A DNA stretch of 64,000 bases from Acidimicrobiia bacterium (lineage in GTDB: Bacteria; Actinomycetota; Acidimicrobiia; IMCC26256; PALSA-610), in the NCBI GenBank assembly GCA_027494135.1, contig JAOSJK010000001.1, positions 1 through 64,000 of the forward strand. Reading direction: 5' to 3'. Positions 46,637-57,297 of this stretch are shown here, piece after piece. The translations under genes were made by a program, and so were the position numbers. The first letter of the stretch is position 1, and each line of letters opens with the position of its first letter. The notes under the pieces were generated by a model. That model searched no databases and had not been told where the DNA came from. It saw only the letters and a program-made list of their open reading frames with translations.

Positions 46637-48527
46637 CCGTGCTCCTCCGTGGGCGCTTCGAATGCCCATCCGTACATCCCGAAGAGCATCACCGCGACGC
46701 CGGCGGCGAGAGTCCACCAGCTCTTGAACACGAGGCCGTATCCCAGCGCCGGCATGCCCAGGGCGAGCACCAACGGCCAGTAGGAGGGCGAGGGCATGTG
46801 GATCGACTCCGGATCGGCAGCCGGAGCATCGATCGGCGGTGCGTCGACCCGCAGGGCGGGCCTACCTTCGGCGTCCTCCTCGTACTTGCGGTGCCACCAC
46901 TCGTCGACCTGGGTGACGGTGGGGATCTCCGCGAAGTTGTACGCGGGCGGCGGCGACGGGGTCATCCACTCGATCGTTCGGGCATCCCATGGGTCGTCGG
47001 GGGCCTGCTCACCGCGGCGCCACGTGAGCACGACGTTTGCCAGGAATACGAGCGCCGCTGCCGAGATGATGAACGCACCCACGGTGACGAGCATGTTCAT
47101 GAAGTCCCAACCCATGCCCTCGTTGTAGGTGTACGTACGGCGCGGCTGCCCCTGCAGGCCGAGGATGTGCATCGGGAAGAAGGTGAGATTGAAGCCCACT
47201 GCCAGCGTCCAGAACTGGATCTTGCCGAGCCGCTCGTCGAGCATCCGACCGAACGCCTTCGGCCACCAGTGGTAGAACCCCCGAAGATCGCGAAGACGAG
47301 ACCGCCGAAGAGCACGTAGTGGAAGTGGGCGACGATGTAGTACGTGTCGGTCTGCTGCGTGTCGGCCGGCACTATCGCGTGAGTCACGCCGGACAGACCG
47401 CCGAGCGTGAACTGGCCGATGAACCCGAGGGCGCAGAGCATCGCCGTGTTCAGGCGGATCGAACCACCCCAGATCGTGCCGAGCCAGTTGAAGATCTTCA
47501 CGCCGGTCGGTATGGCGATGAGCATCGTCGTGAGCCCGAACGCCGAGGTCGCCACCGGACCGAGCCCCGACGCGAACATGTGGTGCGCCCATACTCCCCA
47601 GCCCAGGAAGCCGATCGCGATCCCCGAGAAGACCACGATCGAGTAGCCGAAGAGCGGCTTGCGAGCGTGCACGGGCAGCAGCTCGGAGACGATTCCCATC
47701 CCCGGAAGGATGAGGATGTACACCTCCGGGTGCCCGAACAGCCAGAAGAGGTGCTGGTACAGGAGCGGGTCGCCGCCCGCCGCCGAGTTGTAGAAGTTCG
47801 TCGCGAACTGCCGGTCCATGAACACCTGGATCAGCGCAGCAGTGACGATCGGCAGTGCGAAGACCGTGAGGAAAGCGATCACCAGGGTCATCCACACGAA
47901 GACGGGCATGCGCATGAGCGTCATCCCGGGGGCGCGCAGGTTGAGGATGGTGACGATGAAGTTCAGGGCCGCCGTTATGGAACCGATTCCGAGGAGGATG
48001 AGACCGATCGCCCAGAAATCGGGGCCGCGGCCGGGGAGGAAGCCCCGCGCCAGCGGCGTGCTCGTCAACGGGGCGTACCCGAACCACCCGCCGTCAGGCG
48101 CCCCGCCGAGCACGAAGCTCGAGTAGAGGAAGAGCCCGCCCCCGAGGAAGGCCCAGAAGCCGAACATGTTGAGCCGTGGGAACGCGACGTCGCGTGCCCC
48201 GATCATCAGGGGCACGAGGTAGTTGCCGAATCCGGCGGCGAGCGGCATCCCGACGAGGAAGACCATCGTCGTCCCGTGCATGGTGAAGAGCTGGTTGTAG
48301 GCGTCGGCCGTCAGGAAAGTCCCGTTGGGCCCTGCGAGCTGAATGCGGATGAGCAGAGCCTCGATGCCACCGGTGAGCAGGAAGACGATCGCAGTGCCGA
48401 TGTAGAGAATCCCGATCTTCTTGTGATCGACGGTGGTGAGCCAGCTCGAGAAGCCCGTGGTCGCGGTCGGTCGCGCGAGCAGCCTGCGACGAGCCGGGAC
48501 CGGCATTCGGAGATCGGCTGCGGTCAT
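46633..48527 (-). CDS. ctaD: Cytochrome c oxidase subunit I (one frame break)
   Basis: About 631 residues. Heme-copper core: LFTMHGTTMVFLVGMP (heme a ligand), FGHPEVYILILPGMGIVSEL (CuB His with the cross-linked Tyr), WAHHMFASG and VAHFHYVLFGG (heme ligands). The final 60 residues after the SPPPAYNFAEIPTV block add two membrane segments (PLVLALGMPALGYGLV; WWTLAAGVAVMLFGMYGWAF), longer than the minimal subunit. One base missing in the C-run 47278-47282; adding it gives FAIFGGFYHWWPKAFG. Reduces O2 and pumps protons. Confidence 0.95.
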
Positions 48528-48570
48528 CTGACGGCTCCCCGGGAAGCGGGCTCTGAGACTGTGGGGATCC

Positions 48571-49626
48571 TCACTGCCTCTCCAACAGATACGCGACGAG
48601 AGCGTCGAGGTCGGCGTCGGTCATCGAGTCCTTGAACGACGGCATGCCGACGTTCTTGTCGGGTTGCATCGGCTTCTGACCGGGAGCGTCACGTATCCAC
48701 TTGCGCAGGGCCTCGTCGGTCAGGTCGAAGGTTCCCCCGGCGAACGTGGAGCGCGAGGCGAGGTGGGTGAGGTTCGGCCCGATCCGGGCGGTGGCGTTGG
48801 GCACGCCGTCGAGCGAATGGCACGCGGTGCAGCCATACCGTGCGATGGGCCCGGAAGGGTCGGACGCGAACGTGAGCGCCTCACCCTGCAGCGGCACCTT
48901 CTGGTTCTCGACCCAGGCCCTGTACTCGCTCTCGGGCTCGGCGATCACCCTCAGGCGCATGTTGGCGTGCGAGAGCCCGCAGTACTCCGCGCACTGGCCG
49001 AGGAACTCGCCCGGTTCGTCGGCCTCGATAGTCAGGTGATGCGTCCTCCCGGGAACGACGTCCTTCTTACCGGCGAGGTTGGGCACCCAGAACGAGTGGA
49101 TGACGTCATCGGACTCGAGCGTCAGGTAGACCGGCCTTCCGACGGGGATGTGCATCTCGTTCGCCGTCCTGAACCCGTCGCCCGAGTACTCGTACTCCCA
49201 CCACCACTGCTTGCCCGTGACCGTTATCTCGACGATGTCGCCCTTGGGCTTCTCGGCCAAGTCGAAGACGAGCCTGACCGTGGGGACTGCCATGAACACG
49301 AGGATCACCGCGGGCGCGATCGTCCAGCCGATCTCGAGCCCGGCGTGCCCGTGCACCTGCTTCGGGTTGTCGGGATGCCCCGCGCGAGCCCTGAAGCGAA
49401 CCGCCGCGTAGATCACGGCGACCACGACCAGCACTCCGACGACGATCGCGATAACGGCGAACGGCGTGAACAGGTCGTCAATCTTCCGGGCGGCTTCGCC
49501 GCGGGGATCGAGCGTGTTCTGGTCGAATTCCGCCCCGTTGTCCCCGCACGCCGCTACGACGAGAGAAAGCCCGGCGACTATGGCAGCCCTCGACGCGCGT
49601 CCGCGACTCATGGTGCGATCCTTCAT
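48571..49626 (-). CDS. ctaC: Cytochrome c oxidase subunit II with fused cytochrome c (caa3 type)
   Basis: 351 residues. Lipoprotein signal LSLVVAAC, two membrane segments, CuA site (FWVPNLAGKKD; GQCAEYCGLSHANM), then a C-terminal cytochrome c domain with CTACH near residue 260 and an axial Met in NVGMPSFKD. This makes the enzyme a caa3 oxidase. ATG 49626 has GGGAAGGG too close upstream; ATG 49611 (MSRGRASRAA) with AAGGA is an equally good start. First gene of the ctaC-D-E-cox4-G-cupredoxin operon. Confidence 0.95.
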   Translation of the reverse strand: MKDRTMSRGRASRAAIVAGLSLVVAACGDNGAEFDQNTLDPRGEAARKIDDLFTPFAVIAIVVGVLVVVAVIYAAVRFRARAGHPDNPKQVHGHAGLEIGWTIAPAVILVFMAVPTVRLVFDLAEKPKGDIVEITVTGKQWWWEYEYSGDGFRTANEMHIPVGRPVYLTLESDDVIHSFWVPNLAGKKDVVPGRTHHLTIEADEPGEFLGQCAEYCGLSHANMRLRVIAEPESEYRAWVENQKVPLQGEALTFASDPSGPIARYGCTACHSLDGVPNATARIGPNLTHLASRSTFAGGTFDLTDEALRKWIRDAPGQKPMQPDKNVGMPSFKDSMTDADLDALVAYLLERQ

Positions 49627-49684
49627 AGCCCTTCCCTGCCCCCCGTGAGCGAGGGGAACGACTGTTGTTCGACTAGGGCGGCAC

Positions 49685-49713
49685 TCTATAACGGTGAGTA
49701 CCCGGCGCGGCAA
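49685..49713 (-). promoter_or_regulatory. Sigma-70 type promoter of the ctaC operon
   Basis: On the minus strand TTGCCG (49708-49713) and TATAGA (49685-49690) are separated by exactly 17 bp, about 60 bp upstream of the ctaC start. This is the best -35/-10 pair I see in the window. Confidence 0.65.
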
Positions 49714-49741
49714 CATCTCTGCACCCGGATCCTCCTCCGCG

Positions 49742-50651
49742 TCAGAAGCCGAGGCGATCGAGCGAGCGTGGCCGCCTCTGCCAGTGCGGGTCCACCTTCA
49801 CATGGGTCTCCAGGTGCACGCGCGCTCCCAGCAATGCCTCGAGCTCCACGCGCGCCTTGGTGCCCGCCTCCTTCAGGATCGCTCCGTGCTTCCCGATGAC
49901 GATCCCCTTCTGCGAGTCGCGCTCCACACGGATCACTGCGCGGATCGCGAGCAGCGGGCCGTCGGGCGTCTCGCGCTCCTCGATCTCCTCCACCCCGACC
50001 GTGATCGAGTGGGGCAGCTCGTCGTGCGTCACCGCGAGGAGCTTCGCGCACGAGCTCGGCCGCGAGGAACGTCTCGGGCTGATCCGTGACGACCCCCTCG
50101 GGGTAGAAGCGGGGCCCCTCGGGCAGACGAGCGACGATCTCGGCGACGAGCGAGTCCGCTCCCTCGCCGGTCAGACCGGAGACGGGCACGTACGCGTCGA
50201 AGTCACCAAGGTCGGGGCCGACGACGAGATGCTCGAGTATCTCCTGCCTTCCGGCGACGTCGATCTTGTTGACCACCAGGATCTTCGGGGTCGACACCGC
50301 TGCGAGCATCTCGGCGATGAACCGGTCGCCCTTGCCGATAGGTGCGTCCGCCTCCACCAGGAAGCACACGACGTCGACCTGATCGAAGGTCGCAGTGGCC
50401 CTCTGGTTCGAGCGCTCGCCGAGCGGCGTGCGCGGTCTGTGGATCCCGGGCGTGTCGAGGAAGACGACCTGTGCGCCCGGCGTGTGCAGGACACCCCGTA
50501 TCTCGTTGCGAGTCGTCTGGGGTCGGTCCGAGACGATCGCGACCTTCGTCCCGACCAAGCGGTTGACCAGCGTCGACTTGCCCACGTTTGGCCTGCCGAC
50601 GAGCGTGGCGAACCCGGATCGGAACCCCGACGAAGGCGCTGTCTCACTCAC
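49742..50651 (-). CDS. era: GTPase Era (one frame break)
   Basis: About 302 residues. G1 LVGRPNVGKSTLVNRLVG, G2 region RPQTTRNEIRGV, G3 FLDTPGIHRP, G4 VVNKIDV, and a C-terminal KH domain with GIVIGKHGAILKEAG. Essential for 30S ribosome maturation. One extra base at 50043-50044 (TT on the plus strand) breaks the frame; dropping it gives AAELVRELLAVTHDELPHS. Start GTG 50651 overlaps the CNNM stop; GTG 50678 is possible. Confidence 0.93.
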
Positions 50652-51945
50652 CTTCGGGAACTTCGAGACGACCGTCACCCGAAGGGATCTCCTCGGTGGC
50701 GAGAGGACGGATCAGGACCGAGACGATCCGGTGACCCTGCATCCGCTCGGCGCAGAACTCCATGCTCGAGAAGGAGACCCGCTCACCTTCCACGGGTACG
50801 TGTCCGAGGATGCTGAGCATCAGGCCACCCACCGTGTCCCACTCCTCGTCGGGCAGGTCTGCCTCGATCTCCTCGTTCACGTCGTCGATCGACGTGCGCC
50901 CCGGCACTCTCAGGGCGCCGCCCGCGAGGTGCTCCACCTGGGGCTCGTCGACGTCGTATTCATCGTTGATCTCCCCGACGATCTCCTCTAGCAGATCCTC
51001 GAGCGTGACGATCCCGGCGGTACCGCCATACTCGTCGACGACTATGGCCATGTGGAACTTGTCGCGCTGCATGTCGCGTAGCAGCTCCGCGACACGCTTC
51101 GACTCTGGGACGAAGACCGCCCTTCGCGCGCTGCCCCTGACAGCAGTCCCACCCTGCCCGGAAGCGCGTAGGCCCACCAGGTCCTTGAGGAAGACGATCC
51201 CCACGATGTTGTCGGTCGAGTCCTCATAGGCGGGGAGTCGGGAACGGCCCGCCTCGATTGCGATCCCGATCGCGTCGTCGACGGGTGCATCGGCCGCTAC
51301 GGAGACCATGTCGGGCCGCGGGACCATGACTTCTCGCACGATCTTGTCGCCGAACTCGAAGATCGAGTGGATCAGCTCCCGTTCCTCACGCTCGATCTCC
51401 TGCTCGCCGGCGGCGAGGTCGGCCATCGCGCGAATCTCGGCCTCGGTGACGAACGGCCCCTGCTTCAGCCCCTCGCCCTTAACGATGACGTTCGCGAGAC
51501 CGATGAGTCCGCGCGCCAGGTACCGGAGCGGCGCGAACTCGGTGAGCACCCACAGGAGCGGCGCGACCCTCGTGGCAGCCCGGTCGGTCTGCTGCACCGC
51601 GTAGGTCGACGGGACGGCCTCCGCGAGCACGAAGAAGCCGACGACGTTGACGACGATGCCGATCAGCAGGCCCCAGCCTCCGAAGAAGTTCGTCGCGAGC
51701 ACTCCGATGAGCTGCGCCGAGATCGTCTGCGCGGCCAGGGCCACGAGCTTCACGACGTTGATGGTGCGCTCGGGCCGTTCGAGCATCAGCGCGAGACGCG
51801 CCGCCCCCTTGCGTCCCTCGTCCTCCCATGCGAGAGCGCGGATGCGGTTCATCCTCAGGAATGCGGTCTCGGCGACGGCGATCACCACCGAGACGAGCAA
51901 CAGCACGAAGATCGCGACGATTGCCGCCCAGTCACCACCGTTCAT
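50644..51945 (-). CDS. CNNM/CorC-type membrane protein with CBS domains
   Basis: About 433 residues. N-terminal CNNM domain with membrane segments (IVAIFVLLLVSVVIAVAETA; GLLIGIVVNVVGFFVLAEAV), paired CBS domains (IVREVMVPRPDMVSVAADAP; VVDEYGGTAGIVTLEDLLEEI) and a C-terminal CorC/HlyC transporter-associated domain. Relatives are Mg2+/Co2+ transport or regulation proteins. ATG 51945 chosen with GGTGA upstream; GTG 51966 is possible. Usual place between ybeY and era. Confidence 0.92.
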   Translation of the reverse strand: MNGGDWAAIVAIFVLLLVSVVIAVAETAFLRMNRIRALAWEDEGRKGAARLALMLERPERTINVVKLVALAAQTISAQLIGVLATNFFGGWGLLIGIVVNVVGFFVLAEAVPSTYAVQQTDRAATRVAPLLWVLTEFAPLRYLARGLIGLANVIVKGEGLKQGPFVTEAEIRAMADLAAGEQEIEREERELIHSIFEFGDKIVREVMVPRPDMVSVAADAPVDDAIGIAIEAGRSRLPAYEDSTDNIVGIVFLKDLVGLRASGQGGTAVRGSARRAVFVPESKRVAELLRDMQRDKFHMAIVVDEYGGTAGIVTLEDLLEEIVGEINDEYDVDEPQVEHLAGGALRVPGRTSIDDVNEEIEADLPDEEWDTVGGLMLSILGHVPVEGERVSFSSMEFCAERMQGHRIVSVLIRPLATEEIPSGDGRLEVPEGE

Positions 51946-52007
51946 CGTGAGGTCACCCGACTCCACCCGTGCTCACCAGACGCTGCACCCGGACCCGAAG
52001 CCATGGC

Positions 52008-52544
52008 TCAGCCCCCGTCCTCGTGCGAGCTGAACTCCCTCAGCAGCTCCTGCTGCCGGCTCTCCATGGCCACTGTCTCCGCGGGCTCCGCATGGTCGTA
52101 GTCGAGCAGATGGAGGATGCCGTGCACCACAAGCAGAGCGACCTCGGCCTCGACCTGAATGCCGCGCTCGTCGGCCTGCCGCTTCGCGACGGCGGGGCAC
52201 ACAACGACGTCACCGAGGAGAACGGGGGGCCCACCCTGTTCGCTCGGCACGCCGGGACCCCGCCCTCCCTGGTCGGGGAAGCGGGATCGCGGGCGCGGGT
52301 CGTCGTCCTGCTCGTCCATCGGGAAGGCGAGGACGTCGGTCGGCCCCGAGCCGTCGAGGAAGCGCCGGTTCAGCTCTGCTATCGACGCCTCGTCCACGAA
52401 GATGAGCGAGAGCTCCGACTCCATGGGCACCCGCACGCCCTCCGCCGCGAGCACGAATCCGGCGAGGCGCGTCCACCGCTGGAGATCGATCGGCACGTCG
52501 TGCTGCTCGTCGGCGGCGAACACGATCGTCGGAGGATCGGTCAC
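52008..52544 (-). CDS. ybeY: Endoribonuclease YbeY
   Basis: 178 residues. Zinc site [13 protein letters not shown] (three His) near residue 140, and [24 protein letters not shown]. Processes the 16S rRNA 3' end and takes part in ribosome quality control. A Pro/Gly-rich insert follows DVLAFP and is longer than usual. GTG start overlaps the phoH stop (GTGA). Confidence 0.95.
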   Translation of the reverse strand: MTDPPTIVFAADEQHDVPIDLQRWTRLAGFVLAAEGVRVPMESELSLIFVDEASIAELNRRFLDGSGPTDVLAFPMDEQDDDPRPRSRFPDQGGRGPGVPSEQGGPPVLLGDVVVCPAVAKRQADERGIQVEAEVALLVVHGILHLLDYDHAEPAETVAMESRQQELLREFSSHEDGG

Positions 52545-53506
52545 GACTGCTCGCTCTCGCTCCGCTCGTAGGCGTCGACTATGTCCTGCACTATCCGGTG
52601 CCGAACCACGTCGCTCGAACCGAGCTCCACGAACTCGAGGTCCGCGACGCCCACGAGGACGTCGCGCACGCGCAGCAGCCCCGATCGGAGGCGTCCCTCC
52701 GGGAGATCTATCTGTGTGACGTCGCCGGTGACGACCATCCGCGAGCCGAAGCCGAGTCGCGTGAGGAACATCTTCATCTGCTCCGGCGTGGTGTTCTGTG
52801 CCTCGTCGAGGATTATGAAGGAGTCGTTGAGGGTGCGGCCGCGCATGTAGGCCAGCGGAGCCACCTCTATCGTTCCCCTCTCCATGAGCCGTGCCACGAC
52901 CTCGGGCGCGAGCATGTCGTAGAGCGCGTCGTAGAGCGGCCGCAGATAGGGATCGACCTTCGCGAGCAGGTCACCGGGCAGGAAGCCGAGGCGCTCCCCG
53001 GCCTCCACGGCCGGACGTGTGAGGATGATCCGGTGAGCTTCCTTCGCCTGCAGCGCCTGAACCGCGAGGGCGACCGCGAGGTAGCTCTTGCCGGTGCCGG
53101 CCGGGCCGATCACGAAGGTGACGGTGTGAGAGCGGACCGCATCCACATACCGCTTCTGACCTGCCGTCTTCGGCCTCACCGACTTGCGGCCCCGCACGAC
53201 TTCCAGGCCGAGCACCTCGCTCGGCCGCTGATCGGCCTTCATCATCTCTATCGAACGCCCGAGGCCCTCGGGATCGATGGCGTGCCCCTGCTCGAGCAGG
53301 ACCACGAGCTCCTCGAAGAGACGGCCGACCCGCTGCGCATCGGCGTCGTCGCCGGTGACGGTGATCTCGTTGCCGCGCACGAGTATCGAGACGGGGAACT
53401 CCTCCTCGACGATGCGCAGCAACTCGTCGCGCTGGCCGAGCAGGCCCACCATCAGATGGTTGCCGGGGACGAGGATCTTCACCTGGGTTGACGCGGCTGA
53501 GGGCAA
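52541..53506 (-). CDS. phoH: PhoH-like ATPase
   Basis: 321 residues. N-terminal KH-like region ([20 protein letters not shown]), Walker [20 protein letters not shown], Walker [21 protein letters not shown]. Predicted ATP-dependent RNA helicase/nuclease partner of YbeY. TTG 53506 gives the standard N-terminus; a GTG 24 bases downstream is possible. No good ribosome site for either. Confidence 0.93.
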   Translation of the reverse strand: MPSAASTQVKILVPGNHLMVGLLGQRDELLRIVEEEFPVSILVRGNEITVTGDDADAQRVGRLFEELVVLLEQGHAIDPEGLGRSIEMMKADQRPSEVLGLEVVRGRKSVRPKTAGQKRYVDAVRSHTVTFVIGPAGTGKSYLAVALAVQALQAKEAHRIILTRPAVEAGERLGFLPGDLLAKVDPYLRPLYDALYDMLAPEVVARLMERGTIEVAPLAYMRGRTLNDSFIILDEAQNTTPEQMKMFLTRLGFGSRMVVTGDVTQIDLPEGRLRSGLLRVRDVLVGVADLEFVELGSSDVVRHRIVQDIVDAYERSESEQS

Positions 53507-53540
53507 GGTGAGTCCAGCGTAGCGCCGGCTCGGGATGGGA

Positions 53541-54038
53541 TCAGGCGCCGGCTGCGCGCAGCCCGAGCTGGTCGAAGCGGACGCCGAGGTCGTCGATCGT
53601 CCGCCCCATGCATGCCGCCAGAACCCTGAGGTCGCTCCTGCGAATGGTGAGGAGCCGACCGTTGAAGTCTTGTCGCTCGAGCTGGATGGTGGTCGCGTAG
53701 CGGCTCAGGATGAGGGCGTCGGGGTCGTCGAGATCGTGCAGCCGCACGAGGTCGATCGTGTATCCGGCGTCGATGTCGATCCCGGATGTGCCGCTCTCCA
53801 CGAGGCTGATCTCGGCGTCGCCGTCGCGTGGCAGAAGCTGGTCGGACGGGACCTCGTAGATCTGGGAGAGCCTGATCAGGCGGGGCACCGAGATGGCCCG
53901 CTCGCCGCGTTCGTATGCTCCCAGGACCGAGGCCTTGAACTCGAGGTCGGACCTCGCCTCTACGTCGTGCAGTGAGAGTCCCTTTTGGCGGCGTATCGCC
54001 CTGAGGCGCTCGCCTACATGCGTACCGTTTGCAGCCAC
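53541..54038 (-). CDS. BldD-like transcriptional regulator
   Basis: 165 residues. N-terminal XRE helix-turn-helix with the BldD signature LEFKASVLGAYERGERAISV and LIRLSQIYEVPSDQLLPR. The C-terminal domain contains RSD and, nine residues later, RTID, resembling the RxD-X8-RxxD c-di-GMP-binding motif of BldD but with one more residue. GTG 54038 chosen; AGAAGGGG upstream. A developmental or global regulator in relatives; role here unknown. Confidence 0.87.
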   Translation of the reverse strand: MAANGTHVGERLRAIRRQKGLSLHDVEARSDLEFKASVLGAYERGERAISVPRLIRLSQIYEVPSDQLLPRDGDAEISLVESGTSGIDIDAGYTIDLVRLHDLDDPDALILSRYATTIQLERQDFNGRLLTIRRSDLRVLAACMGRTIDDLGVRFDQLGLRAAGA

Positions 54039-54157
54039 CCCGACCCCTTCTCGGCCCGGCCCCGTGAACCACCGCGGCCGGAGATTAGCAGCACGCTGCG
54101 TGAAAGTCATGCCTCACAGAGGCACCACCATCCGTGGTCGGGCACTCACGAAGCCTG

Positions 54158-54919
54158 TCACGAACCACATTGGTCGCCAACCGTCCCTCTCGCCACCAGG
54201 GCGGAGGCCACCGCCACCGGGGCTGTCTCGGCCCTCAGAACGTGCGGGCCGACGGCGACACGCGTGGCCTCCCCGAGGAGCATCTGCTCCGACTCGTCGA
54301 GGCCCCCCTCGGGCCCGACGACAATCGTCCACTCCACTCCGGTCGGCGGCAGCGGGACGGTACCCGGAGTGACGCCGGTGCGGTCTGCGAGTACGAGACC
54401 GGGTCGGTCGCAGAGAGCCTCCAGAGCGGTCACCGCTCGCACCTCGGGCAGTCGTGCCCTGCGGCACTGCATCGCCGCCGCCCTCGTGACCGTACGCAAC
54501 CGTTCCACCGCACGCGCAGCACGCGCGTCGTCCCACCTGACCACCGATCGCCTCGCCCTGTACGGCTCTATCCCCGCCACGCCCAGCTCCGTGAGGCGGG
54601 CCGCGACGTCGTCGAGACCGCCTTTCGTCAGCGCCAGCGCGACCACGACCTGCGGCGTAAGCACCGGCTCCACCCTCGGACCGCTGGTCGCGTGGAGAGT
54701 GAGCCGGCCCTGATCTACCTGCGCGACTTCATAGCTCCTCCACCGCCCTGCGCCGTCGGCGGCCGTGACCGCCTCCCCGGTGCGGAGGCGCCTCACCCTC
54801 GACAGGTGGTGCCCGTCGGCACCGGCGATCTCCAGAGTGTCGGAGAGACCTCCGCAGAAGACGTGCGCGACGGCCGCTGCCGCCGCCGCCCAGTCCGGGG
54901 GTGGGCCCGGTACCGTCAC
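54158..54919 (-). CDS. rsmE: 16S rRNA (uracil-1498-N3)-methyltransferase RsmE
   Basis: 253 residues. N-terminal PUA-like domain (HLSRVRRLRTGEAVTAADG) and C-terminal SPOUT knot with IVVGPEGGLDESEQ and VGPHVLRAETAPVAVASAL, which binds AdoMet. Starts GTG 54919, 7 bp after the dnaJ stop. Confidence 0.94.
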   Translation of the reverse strand: MTVPGPPPDWAAAAAAVAHVFCGGLSDTLEIAGADGHHLSRVRRLRTGEAVTAADGAGRWRSYEVAQVDQGRLTLHATSGPRVEPVLTPQVVVALALTKGGLDDVAARLTELGVAGIEPYRARRSVVRWDDARAARAVERLRTVTRAAAMQCRRARLPEVRAVTALEALCDRPGLVLADRTGVTPGTVPLPPTGVEWTIVVGPEGGLDESEQMLLGEATRVAVGPHVLRAETAPVAVASALVARGTVGDQCGS

Positions 54920-54926
54920 CCGGCCA

Positions 54927-56043
54927 CTACTGGAACGCGGAGCGGATCCGCGACAGGAGGCCACGGTCGGCGGGGTCGGTGACGTCCTCTCCGCGCAGGG
55001 CGGCGAGCCTGGACAGCAGCTCCGCCTCCTCCGTCGAGAGCTTCGTCGGGATCTCCACGACGATCTCCACGAGGAGGTCGCCTCGCCGCCCCGTCCGCAG
55101 CGACGGCACTCCCTGTCCGCGGAGCCTGAACACCCGGCCCGGCTGCGTCCCCGCAGGAATGACGAGCTCCTCGGTGCCGTCGAGCGTCTCGACCTCGAGG
55201 CGCGCTCCCAGCGCGACCTGCGTCATCGCGACGCGTCGAACGTGGAGAAGGTCGTCGCCGCGACGCTCCAGGCCCGGGTGCGGCGCGACGCTGACTGCCA
55301 CGTACAGGTCGCCGGGCGGGCCGCCGAAGGGTCCGGCCGGGCCACGACCACCGAGCCGGAGACGCTGCCCGTCGTCGATGCCTCCGGGCACCTCGACCTC
55401 GAGGTGGCGTTCCTCCACCACCCTCCCCTCGCCGCGGCAGTCGGGGCACGGGTCGGGCACTACGGTGCCGCGCCCACGGCACTCCGGGCAGGGAGCGGAC
55501 GTCATCACCTGCCCCAGAACCGACCTGCGGACCTGGCGCACCTCACCTCTCCCCTCGCAGTGGGCACACCTCTCCGCATGGGTTCCCGGTGCACACCCCG
55601 TCGCGCCGCACGACTCGCAGGCGACCGGCATCTCGAGGTCGAGGGTCTTGGTCACGCCGAAGACGGCCTCGCGCAGATCGAGATGGAGCAGCGTCTCGGC
55701 ATCGGGGCCCCGCGCGGGGCCGGCGCGCCCCTGCCCGCCGCCCCGGGAGAAGCCCTCGCCCCCGAAGAAGGCCTCGAAGATGTCGTTCAGCCCGAACCCC
55801 TGTGCCTGCGGACCCGCGCCGGCTCCTCCATTCGGACCGAAGTGGTCGTACCGGCGGCGGCGCTCGGGGTCGCGAAAGGGTCTCGTACGCCGTCCCGATC
55901 TCCTTGAAGCGAGCCTCCGCCGCGGGGTCGCCGGCGTTCGCGTCGGGATGGTGCTCTCGCGCGAGCTTCCGGTAGGCCCTCTTGATCTCGTCCTCGGTCG
56001 CGCTCGGTGAGACCCCGAGCAGCTCGTAGTAGTCAGTCGTCAT
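54927..56043 (-). CDS. dnaJ: Chaperone DnaJ (one frame break)
   Basis: About 371 residues. J-domain with intact HPD ([13 protein letters not shown]), Gly/Phe region ([20 protein letters not shown]), four zinc-finger repeats [32 protein letters not shown], and the substrate-binding C-domain. Stimulates DnaK. One extra base at 55871-55873 splits J-domain from the rest; dropping it gives [16 protein letters not shown]. Second gene of the hrcA-dnaJ operon, under the CIRCE element. Confidence 0.95.
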
Positions 56044-56083
56044 CTTTCTCCGTGTGTGCTTGCCATCGTGGTCGCAGCGCCGA

Positions 56084-57121
56084 TCAGGAGGTCAGCCGCC
56101 GCCCGAGCATGCGCGACACCGCCGTGACGGCGGCATGCGCCCTGCGGTAGTCCATCCGCGTGGGGCCGAGCAGCCCGACGCTCCCCGCCGGTTCACCCTC
56201 GACGAGGTATGGGGCGAGCACCAGAGAGCACTCGCGCAGGTCGTCACGTTCGTGCTCCGTGCCGATCCGGACCGTGAGCCCCGGGCCGAGCAGCTCCCGC
56301 ACCACCGATATCACGACCGCGTGCTGCTCGAGCAGATCCAGTAGGCGCGCCGGAGTGGCAGCCGTGGGGAACGCCTCCTGTTCAGCTGCGATGTGGCTGA
56401 CACCACCCACGAAGAGCGGCTCACCCGCGCCGGCACGTCTGCTCAGGGCGCGGCAGGCGTCGGAGACGATCTCGGCAGCGGGATCCGGCGGCGCCGCCTC
56501 GTCCTGCTCGGGCACCTCGATCTCCGCGAGCACGCGCCCCGTGAGCAGGAGGCCCAGCCGCGCGCTCGCGTCGTCGACCACGGAGTCGGCGACGTCTTCA
56601 CCCAAGTTGAGCGTCTCCTTCTCGACCGCTCCGTTCGACAGGACGACGACGACGAGGAGCGTGCGCGGCTGGATCATCACCACCTGCGCCGAGCGCACCC
56701 TGACGGCCTCCATCTGCGGCCCCACCACCACCGCGGCGTGGTCCGTGAGGCGGGCGAGGAGCTGGCTCGTGTCGTGCAGCAGCTCCTCGATGGCCTGACC
56801 GGTGGTGTGGAAGAGGCTCGAGATCTCGCGTCGTTCGGGCGGTGTGAGGAGACCACCGGACGCGAAGTGATCGACGTAGTAGCGGTAGCCCAGGTCGGTC
56901 GGAACCCTCCCGGCCGAGGTGTGCGGCTGTGCGATGAAGCCCTCGCGCTCCAGCACGCCCATGTCGTTGCGCACCGTCGCCGCGGAGACCCCGAGCTCGC
57001 GGCCTTGGGCGATCGTCTGCGAGCCCACCGGCTGGGCGGTGGCGACGTACTCCTCGACGATCGCGCGCAGGACCGCCGCCTTGCGCTCGTCGATGACCGG
57101 CTTGCGGGTCTCGGCGCTCAT
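56084..57121 (-). CDS. hrcA: Heat-inducible transcription repressor HrcA
   Basis: 345 residues. N-terminal winged helix: [60 protein letters not shown]-terminal GAF-like domain ends [19 protein letters not shown]. Represses heat-shock genes by binding CIRCE, one copy of which lies 128 bp upstream. ATG 57121 starts the conserved protein; the open frame upstream is non-coding and contains the operator. Confidence 0.96.
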   Translation of the reverse strand: MSAETRKPVIDERKAAVLRAIVEEYVATAQPVGSQTIAQGRELGVSAATVRNDMGVLEREGFIAQPHTSAGRVPTDLGYRYYVDHFASGGLLTPPERREISSLFHTTGQAIEELLHDTSQLLARLTDHAAVVVGPQMEAVRVRSAQVVMIQPRTLLVVVVLSNGAVEKETLNLGEDVADSVVDDASARLGLLLTGRVLAEIEVPEQDEAAPPDPAAEIVSDACRALSRRAGAGEPLFVGGVSHIAAEQEAFPTAATPARLLDLLEQHAVVISVVRELLGPGLTVRIGTEHERDDLRECSLVLAPYLVEGEPAGSVGLLGPTRMDYRRAHAAVTAVSRMLGRRLTS

Positions 57122-57248
57122 GGGTTCGCGCTGACGGTCTCGGGCACTCTGTCTCGGCTGCTCTCTGAGAGGCCCCACAGCGGGGCGCGGCACGGGCCGC
57201 GCCACGGGCCGGCCGCCCGGCCGGAGCTGGGAGGAGACGGCTGGGGCG

Positions 57249-57275
57249 TTGGCACTCAATGCTACCGAGTGCCAG
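57249..57275. promoter_or_regulatory. CIRCE element (HrcA operator)
   Basis: TTGGCACTC-N9-GAGTGCCAG, against the consensus TTAGCACTC-N9-GAGTGCTAA: 9-bp arms with exact 9-bp spacing. It lies in the gap between hemW and hrcA and so autoregulates hrcA-dnaJ. Confidence 0.95.
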
Positions 57276-57297
57276 CCGATACCGGCGCCGCGGGGCG

